A stretch of DNA of 7,178 bases, from contig JAEZBU010000049.1 of assembly GCA_023426855.1 (NCBI GenBank), forward strand, positions 1-7,178, in the 5' to 3' direction. Every line of letters begins with the position of its first letter. Position 1 is the first letter of the stretch. The notes beneath the pieces are model-generated. The model made no database searches, had not been told where the DNA came from, and saw only the letters and a list, made by a program, of their open reading frames with translations. This document shows, one piece after another, positions 6,242-7,178 of the stretch. The stretch is from Pseudomonadota bacterium. Lineage in GTDB: Bacteria > Pseudomonadota > Alphaproteobacteria > Rhizobiales > Hyphomicrobiaceae. The position numbers and the translations under genes were made by a program.

Positions 6242-7178
6242 ATGAGCAAGCTGATACGCGCGCTGGGTCTCATGAGCGGGACATCGATGGACGGTATCGA
6301 TGTCGCATTTGTGGAGACGGACGGCGAGAATCGTGTCGCGCGCGGGGCCCGGGCGACCTTCGCCTATCCGGCCAATTTCCAAGCACGCCTGCGTGAGGCT
6401 GTCGCAGAAGCGCGCGCATTGACGGATCGCGCGGCGCGGCCGGGGTGCCTCGCAGCCGTGGAGACGGAACTGACCGAGCGGCATGCGGAAACGGTGGCGC
6501 GGTTTCTGGCCGAGCACAAGATGACCGCCGCCGACGTGGATGTGATCGGTTTCCATGGCCAGACCGTGCTGCATCGTCCCGCCGGGGCGGCACAGACGGG
6601 GAGCGGCGACCCGATCACCGTTCAGATCGGCGATGCGGCGCTGCTGGCGCGGCTGACCGGCATCGATGTCGTGCACGACGTGCGTGCCGCCGACGTCGCG
6701 GCGGGCGGTCAAGGCGCGCCGCTGGCGCCGGTCTATCATCGCGCGCTGGCGGCGCGTATCCCGCAGCGCCCGCTGGCATTTCTCAATCTCGGCGGTATCG
6801 GCAATGTCACCTGGATCGGCGCGGATGGCCGCCTGATCGCGTTCGATACCGGCCCCGGCAACGCACTGCTGGACGACTGGGCGCTGCGACATACGGGCGT
6901 GCCCTACGACGACGGCAGCAAGCTGTCACGATCCGGCAAGATCAATGACGAGGTGCTGCGAACCTATCTGCTGCATCCGCATTTCGAGCAGCCGGTGCCG
7001 AAGTCGCTCGATCGCCGCGATTTTACGCTCGATGCTGTCGAGGGTTTGAGTGCTGCCGATGGTGCGACAACCCTGGCGGCTCTGACGGCAACGTCGGTGC
7101 AGCGCGGTCTCGCCTGGCTGCCCGAGCCGCCGACGCTGTGGCTGGTGGGTGGTGGCGGGCGCCGCAACAAGCACATCA
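6242..7178 (+). CDS. anmK: Anhydro-N-acetylmuramic acid kinase, N-terminal 312 residues, cut by right edge
   Basis: AnmK opens the anhydro ring and phosphorylates 1,6-anhydro-MurNAc to MurNAc-6-phosphate with ATP, a cytoplasmic step in peptidoglycan recycling. The frame is open from the ATG at 6242 to the window end. Family signatures appear in order: GLMSGTSMDGIDVA at 9-22 (phosphate-binding N-terminal motif), GFHGQTVLH at 103-111, TVQIGDAALLA at 126-136, DVRAADVAAGGQGAPL at 146-161, LNLGGIGNVT at 181-190, FDTGPGNALLDDW at 201-213, and LVGGGGRRN near residues 302-310 at the right edge. By comparison with the Pseudomonas enzyme as I remember it, Asp202 in FDTGPGN corresponds to the catalytic base. 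Full-length members are about 360-380 residues, so some 50-65 residues are missing only because the window ends. It diverges from tyrS across 81 bp, a space that must hold both promoters. Confidence 0.96.
   Translation, partial: MSKLIRALGLMSGTSMDGIDVAFVETDGENRVARGARATFAYPANFQARLREAVAEARALTDRAARPGCLAAVETELTERHAETVARFLAEHKMTAADVDVIGFHGQTVLHRPAGAAQTGSGDPITVQIGDAALLARLTGIDVVHDVRAADVAAGGQGAPLAPVYHRALAARIPQRPLAFLNLGGIGNVTWIGADGRLIAFDTGPGNALLDDWALRHTGVPYDDGSKLSRSGKINDEVLRTYLLHPHFEQPVPKSLDRRDFTLDAVEGLSAADGATTLAALTATSVQRGLAWLPEPPTLWLVGGGGRRNKHI

Noticed and set aside
6200..6892. 230-residue minus-strand frame opposite anmK
   Set aside because: anmK motifs define the plus strand as coding here, and the antisense product has no recognisable features.

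Overview
The window looks like a GC-rich alphaproteobacterial chromosome segment, most likely from the Bradyrhizobium/Rhodopseudomonas/Nitrobacter group. This rests on protein character and on a gene order I recall as typical of that group; no search was possible. Codon use is uniform and there are no mobile-element, CRISPR, tRNA or rRNA signals. I read it as ordinary core genome with several envelope-related genes.

Layout: (1) 1-278, minus strand: the N-terminal 92 residues of a bactofilin whose gene runs off the left edge. (2) 279-446: a gene-free stretch with one weak hairpin. (3) 447-905, minus strand: a Bcp/PrxQ-type peroxiredoxin with a single cysteine. (4) 906-1121: a divergent intergenic region with a small inverted repeat and one copy of an imperfect direct repeat whose other copy lies inside the next gene. 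(5) 1122-4820, plus strand: a 1232-residue, membrane-anchored AsmA-like/YhdP-type protein, probably involved in lipid transport to the outer membrane. (6) 4819-4844: a perfect 11-bp hairpin that includes part of the stop codon of the AsmA-like gene and serves as the terminator between two convergent genes. (7) 4889-6160, minus strand: tyrosyl-tRNA synthetase (tyrS), with a GC-rich hairpin just ahead of its start. (8) 6242-7178, plus strand: the first 312 residues of anhydro-N-acetylmuramic acid kinase (anmK), cut by the right edge.

Functionally, three of the five genes concern the cell envelope: bactofilin (a cytoskeletal scaffold often tied to peptidoglycan enzymes), the AsmA-like protein (outer-membrane lipid homeostasis) and AnmK (peptidoglycan recycling). 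The peroxiredoxin and TyrRS are housekeeping genes. bcp and the bactofilin run in the same direction, the AsmA-like gene diverges from bcp and converges on tyrS, and tyrS diverges from anmK. I found no credible new multi-gene system. The points worth checking are small: the one-Cys peroxiredoxin, the bactofilin N-terminus, the tyrS leader hairpin, the duplicated sequence near the AsmA-like start, and the terminator overlapping a stop codon.
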